Assembly: GCA_026874595.1 (NCBI GenBank)
Contig: CM049306.1
Coordinates: forward strand, 11,677,019-11,741,018
Source: Sipunculus nudus
Taxonomy: Eukaryota; Annelida; Sipuncula; Golfingiida; Sipunculidae
Direction: 5' to 3'
Length of the DNA: 64,000 bases
A model generated the notes under the pieces. The model was not told the DNA's origin. It made no database searches and worked only from the letters and a program-made list of their open reading frames with translations. Positions 58,997 to 64,000 of this stretch are shown here, piece by piece. Made by a program: the position numbers and the translations under genes. Each line of letters starts with the position of its first letter. Positions within the stretch are counted from its first letter, which is position 1.

Positions 58997-61189
58997 CATT
59001 TATTTGCATATACCCCAGATGCTTCCATAGACATACTAAGCTCACTAAGCACACTCAAAATTGGTTGCTTAATTATTTTTTTAAAATATTAATTACCATT
59101 AAGTTTAAACCTCTGAGAAAATTTGGTAAAAATAAAATGAAAGCTAAACAAGATATTGCCTGTAATGTAAATGGAAAGAGTGTCAGAATATATAAATTGG
59201 ATAACCAATTAAAAAATCAGATTAACTGGCAACATGAACTTTAGTTTGTTACAGTTTTTTACAGTACTTCACAGCTCTATAGTTCAGCTGTATTTATGGT
59301 TGGAATATACAGAATTGCAAGTATTTATTGTTATTTTATTAAACATTTATTTCTCCTTTAATAAACATGTATAGTAAGAATCTATTTGTTATCTTTATGG
59401 AGCATTACATGTTTGTAGTTGGATCTGGGGTCCATAAGGCCTTTTTCTGTAATAATTTCTAAATATATATATATCTTTCTTTTATCTTTCTTTTTCTGCC
59501 TATACTGGCTCATACACTTGACAGACCACCCTTCCACCCAGACAGACTCATTATGATGCATGCCTGCATTGTCCAGTCAGTTCATGTAACATGAACGCCT
59601 GCACACCTGATCAATTCTAGGGAACGCCTGACATCAGAAGGCCTAACTCAACAATTGTTGGAAGCCTCTCATCTGGAAGCCTTTATATGTTAAGACTTCC
59701 CATCATCAGATACCACTCCACAGGACAAAACCAGTGAACCAATTAAATAGATCCGCATGGTAACCACTGGGATAGAAGGTATAGTGGACAGAATAGAGTG
59801 AACCCTTGCTCTAAGTTTTCATTTTTTTTCCCTACTCTGTATCACACATACATTTTGTAGCAGAGCTTGCCTGGAGCTTTCTTATATTAATTCAGACCTA
59901 CTCTTGAATACAGAGAGCCTGGGAATACGTTTTTTCAGTTAGAATATATAAGCTTATTCCTGGATTTGTACACAACCTTTACCTTCATGATCTGTAAATG
60001 TGTCAAGAAATCAGCATCTATATCTGATTTTTAAGGAATTTATAACATGAATAACAAAATTTCCCTGACAAAACTTGCTGAAGATAAGATAAGAGGCTGG
60101 CAAGCTGACACACCAGATTAGAAACCAGTCTCATTAAGTTGTTTTGGAAGCTGTTGAACGAATATTAAGGGGGAAATGCTTGGGAAAGTTTTGCAGGCAT
60201 TGGTGTTTATCAGCCAATTTAGACCTGATGGATTGTTGATGGGCGTCTCACCCATGTAAAGATTGAGTGCTTGGTGTACTTACAACAGGTAATTGGTGAA
60301 TAATGGGATGTTTTAAGGAAGGAAAAGTAGCACAGAAAGCTAGGGCAGATACATGACAGAGAGAATTGAATGGCGAATGCGATGATCAGTAGTTTTGGAA
60401 AGTTTCTCAGGCAGATTTTTGGATGAAGTAATTATTTTGTAGCTGTTCTGCCGTGGATTATTAGAAGTATGAGAGAGAAAGAATGGAGAATTTATCTCAT
60501 GAGTGCTGAAACCCAGGAGCTTGAGTAGGAAGTAAAAAAACCCCCAGACACGGACTTGACAAGCTGATTTCTTCCATTGATTATTAAGGCGTTGAAGCTA
60601 CGTAGGTTTAGCATTTATCTCTTTCAGTGTATTTGAAGGTAATCCAGCATTGTTTTTTTGTGCGGTGATAAAGTATACTGCAGAGTGAGGAAGAGAAAAA
60701 CATCCAAAGGAAAATGGGTTTGCCTAACCTAAATGGAACTTTATTTTTAAACTTTTTGGTTGACATTTGGGTACAGACCATTTTGTACTCTTGAACTTAC
60801 AATCTGCAGGAATTCTGAGGAATTCCCAGAAATTATTCATTTTTAGGGATATAATAATTGGATGGGAACCAGGTGAAGTGCCTGTCTTTTTCCTCTTGTA
60901 AGCACTTTAAACTCAGTCCATTTAATTTTTGGTCACTATAATCATAAAATTATTCAGTTTGCTAAAATATCTTCTTTACACCTGGTTATTATCCTTATGT
61001 TTTCTGCATTTACTCTCTTCTTTTCCCTTTATTTCCACTAAATTTGTGTTATGTGTTAATCTTTTCACCTGGCCTTTTTCCTCTGTAAAATGTTTGAAGC
61101 ATTATATTAATTTTTTACTGAATATTGTAAATTTCTAGTTTCTCACTTTCAAAGAGTTTATTTAGAGTTTCAAACCATTTTGAAGGCTA
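58997..61189. other. Single-copy stretch without recognised gene
   Basis: No exon, RNA gene or bounded repeat recognised on either strand. Confidence 0.45.
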
Positions 61190-61464
61190 ATGGAGCATTC
61201 ACATGGCAATCAAAGTATTTTTATCTGTATTTGGCAAAAAATTTTGTATCCAGCTCAGAAGGTGGTTTCAAACCATTTCCAATGTGTATAAAATTATCTG
61301 CACAGCTGAAGTGCTGTAAGAACATTATAGAACTCTTTGTAATCCAGTCATTTTGCATATCGATGACTATAAATTCTCTACTTTCAGTGTTTACCCTCCA
61401 GAGACAGGCTGTCAATCACAACCTCTTAGTACATTTGGCCTTATGTCCATGTGAATGCACTTTA
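61190..61464. mobile_element. MITE-like element M1, copy 2
   Basis: The left end GGAGCATTCACATGGC and the right end CCATGTGAATGCAC are inverted repeats. The inside shares 'ATCCAGCTCAGAAGGTGG' and TTTCAAACCATTT with the copy at 15047-15333. The frame at 61180-61512 crosses it and is not a gene. Confidence 0.5.
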
Positions 61465-62175
61465 TGGACTGAAATGGATTTGATCAGTCTTCATTACCCA
61501 ACCGTTTTTTAACCATTTTTGGGTATTTTTCGTTTTGTGATTTGCAGAAATGTTGGTGCAAAAGCATTAATACTCAGATCAGTGTGTTGCTTTACCCAAG
61601 GAATGTTTTTGCATGCCAGTATGTCAAGGCCCAGATCCCGATCTGGACCCATTGCTGATTGGTCCAGACCAAGCCTGATCAGGATTTGGTCCAGCCTTGG
61701 TCCTTACCAGATCCTGATTGGGATTCAGTCAGCCTAAAACCAGATATAGTGATCTGGTCTGGACCAGTTCCTGATTGAGATTCTATGGCAGACTAGAGCA
61801 GGCTTTTGGTGTAAACATTATATTATATTCCATAAGGTTAAGACATGAATAAAATACACTTATGTTGTGTGAAAAATTTTAATTAATATATTAATATATG
61901 TAATATTATAAAAGTATAAATATGCATATATACGTCAGAAATGTCGGAAAAGGTAAGTAGTAAATTGTTGGTTTTCATCAAATCAGAATTTTTCACTTGA
62001 ATGAATGTTGTTAATTATTAAAATACTTTATCTATCTGAAAAGTTTAAATTAAACATAAAATTTATTGATGTTGCATATCTGACACTGACACATGTAGCT
62101 GGGTTTAAAAACAATTTTTTGATTATTGACAATGACCATGATAATGAAATAATTGTTGCAAAAAACAATTAAAAA
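61465..62175. other. Spacer with GATCTGG/CTGGACC motifs
   Basis: At 61626-61790 short imperfect repeats of GATCTGG, TCTGGACC and CTGATTGG occur. Similar motifs appear at 63640-63720 beyond the R1 copies. The rest is AT-rich and unassigned. Confidence 0.45.
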
Positions 62176-62278
62176 CTAGAATACGGGTAGTCGACAAGCG
62201 AATACGTGTATCCGCCGAATCAGAGTAGGACAGGTGAAGTGAGGTATGGATCGAGGAAACGAAGTTTTGCGGATACAA
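62176..62278 (-). mobile_element. R1 mini-element, 103 bp, both ends kept
   Basis: On the - strand it runs from TTGTATCCGCAAAACTTCG directly to the 3' region (CTCACTTCACCTG, GGCGGATACACG, CGCTTGTCGACTACCCG, TATTCTAG). It is flanked by A and T as in longer copies. It lies 57 bases from, and opposite to, the full copy at 62336. Confidence 0.75.
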
Positions 62279-62335
62279 TTACCAATAAGCTACATTAATA
62301 TTTAGTTAATTATTTAACTTTTAAAAAGGATATCA

Positions 62336-63519
62336 TTGTATCCGCCAAAACGACGTTTTGGGGATACTATGTTTTGGACCGGGTTCCGCTGCCGCTGCCA
62401 CCACGTTTGTTTCCGGAGAACTCCTCTGAGACTACCGGACAAATTTTTCTGAAACTTACACAAATTATCAGGTCACAAGTGAACTGGTGCCTAACCAAGT
62501 GACTTTACCTCTGACCTTTCCTCTATGCCCAGCGTCCGTTTGTGCGTCTGTTTCCACACATAAACCCACATATCTCAGGAACCGTTTGACCGATCAGAAA
62601 AATTTTTTTTACACAAATGTAGCCGTGGGATAGCTTTATAACATACACAAAAAAGGTGGCGCCACCTGCAACCATTTTTGCAGTGTCCATCTGTTTGTTT
62701 GCCTTAGGTCAAAAACACTCATATCTCTGCAGTGGTTTGACTAATTCACCTAAAATTCGGCATGCGTATACATCCTAGATAGCTTTCTTGATTTTTTGAC
62801 AGGTGGCGCCACATACCTTCACGTTCACACTGCAGACATCCAAGCTCATATCTCAGGAACCATTTGACCAATCAGGAAAAAAAATTTACACAAATGTAGC
62901 CCTTGGATAGCTTTATAACATACACAAAAATGGTGGCGCCACCTGCAGCTATTTTTGCACTGCGTCCATCTGTTTTTCTGCCTTGGGTTAAAATCACTCA
63001 TATCTCTGCAGTGGTTTGACTTTTCCATCTGAAATTTTGCATGCGTATACATCTTGGATAGTTTCTTGTTCAATTAACAGGTGGCGCCACCTACATTCAT
63101 GTTCACGCTGCAGACATTAATGCTTATATCTCCGGACTCTTTTGACCAATCAGAAAAAATAATTTACAAAAATGTAGCCCTTGGATATCTTTATAACATA
63201 CACAAAAATGGTAGCGCCACCTGCAGCAATTTTTGCACAGCATCCATCTGTTTGTCTGTTGGGGGATAAAATCACTCATATCTCTGCAGTGGTTTGACTT
63301 TTCCACATGAAATTTAGCATGTGTATACATCTTGAATAGTTTCTCATTCAATTAACCGGTGGCGCCACCTACAATCATGTTTATGTGGCAGAGATCAATT
63401 CATATATGTAACACATGTAACTCTGTTTCCCCTTGCCACTCAATCCATGCCTCACTTCACCCGTCCTTCTCTGATTTTGGTGGATACATGTAGTCGCTTG
63501 TCGACTACCCGTATTCTAG
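62336..63519 (+). mobile_element. R1 Helitron-like element, copy 3, best preserved
   Basis: Preceded by A and followed by T. The 5' end TTGTATCCGCCAAAACGACG continues to TTTTGGGGATAC, forming a stem. The 3' end has TTTTGGTGGATACATG (inverted 5' motif), the hairpin GTAGTCG, CTTGT, CGACTAC, then CCGTATTCTAG. Palindromes start at 62655, 62802, 62932, 63080, 63210 and 63358 (spacing 147, 130, 148, 130, 148), giving a 278-bp unit. Short open frames on the - strand (62846-63073, 63124-63351) are similar to each other because they translate the unit. Confidence 0.82.
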
Positions 63520-63605
63520 TATACAATATTATTGACAATATTTACACCAGCAGTGATGCTCATATATGTTGCAGTAATCAAATACACATTTCAAATAGTT
63601 ATTTA

Positions 63606-64000
63606 AACAAGGGACCTGTGGATCACAGCACTCGGCTGAAATTGACCAGACCAAATGCTTATCTTGATTCACACCAGTCCAAACAATGATTATGATCTGG
63701 TTCAGCCCAAATATTGATTCAGACTGTGATTCAACATTATCTTAATATCGCCTTCCACCCGGTGGCCTTGACCTTTGACCTCATGACCCCAAAATCAAAA
63801 GGGTTCTTAAATCATTGGTGGTCCATATATAAGTCAAGTATGAAATCAATATCTCAATCCAAACTGGAGTTATATATACTTTGGAATCAAATATGCAGAC
63901 AGATGGCCTTTGTGACCTAGACCTTTGACCTTGTGACCCCAGTATGGATCAGGTTCTTCCCCTATTGGCAGGTCAGGTATTTCTGCAGGATGGAAGGTTT
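63606..64000 (-). mobile_element. R3-type element running off the window
   Basis: It opens with ACAAGGGACCTGTGGATCAC and CAGCACTCGGCTG, a degraded class-2 3' end on the - strand. From 63760 it has R3 units (CCTTGACCTTTGACCTCATG, ATTGGCAGGTCAGGTAT). The other end is outside. Confidence 0.55.

Noticed and set aside
62176-63519. TIR transposon with ~100-bp inverted ends
   Set aside because: The left 'TIR' is itself a complete mini R1 element with both R1 termini, so the structure is better read as two R1 copies in opposite orientation.

Overview
The window is AT-rich, intron-bearing animal DNA, most likely from a bivalve or another lophotrochozoan mollusc. Three things point there: the exon and splice-site structure, a neuropeptide-receptor gene of the FMRFamide/TRH-receptor kind, and a dense load of non-autonomous repeats built from tandem cores between conserved ends (the 'pearl'/HINE style known from bivalves). 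The species cannot be read from the sequence. Host coding sequence is sparse: about 1.3 kb of 64 kb.

Host genes. Two phase-matched exons of a stabilin-like (EGF plus fasciclin class) scavenger-receptor gene lie on the + strand at 6048-6134 and 9297-9408. A decayed or alternative copy of the second sits just before it at 9129-9191. A complete single-coding-exon class A GPCR of 367 residues lies on the - strand at 36284-37387, with a clear 3' splice site in its 5' UTR. A 45-base exon-like block at 53081-53125 is a weak candidate. A broken zinc-binding gene fossil lies at 44746-45361 on the - strand.

Repeats occupy most of the rest. I label the families R1-R8. R1 and R2 begin TTGTATCC and end with a hairpin and CTAG. 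R3, R4, R5 and R7 begin TTTTTAGC (or TTTTTAG) and end with a hairpin and CTTGTT or similar. In R1 to R5 the 5' terminal motif recurs inverted just inside the 3' hairpin, which is the Helitron2/Helentron blueprint. An R1 copy sitting inside R8 (31429-32852) has an empty-site paralogue showing precise insertion without target duplication. Other DNA transposons with readable target duplications are a hAT-type element with 8-bp duplications enclosing an R4 array (10676-12587) and a TA-flanked Tc1/mariner-pogo-like MITE (49988-50441). There are also a 230-bp-armed inverted repeat (3851-5623), tRNA-derived SINE copies and AT microsatellites. A 4.2-kb, 40-bp-unit minisatellite with a 637-bp higher-order period fills 54783-58996.

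Layout: 1-6 kb, R5 and the inverted repeat; 6-9.4 kb, stabilin exons with an R1 copy in the intron; 10.7-12.6 kb, hAT element; 15-24 kb, MITE, R3, R4 and R2/R3; 24-30.9 kb, mostly single-copy AT-rich DNA; 30.9-33.4 kb, R8 with R1 inside; 36-37.4 kb, GPCR; 39-52.6 kb, almost continuous nested repeats; 54.8-59 kb, minisatellite; 62.2-64 kb, R1 and R3. Two motifs recur throughout the repeats: the palindrome GGTGGCGCCACC and tandem nuclear-receptor half-sites (TGACCTTGACCTTTGACCT).
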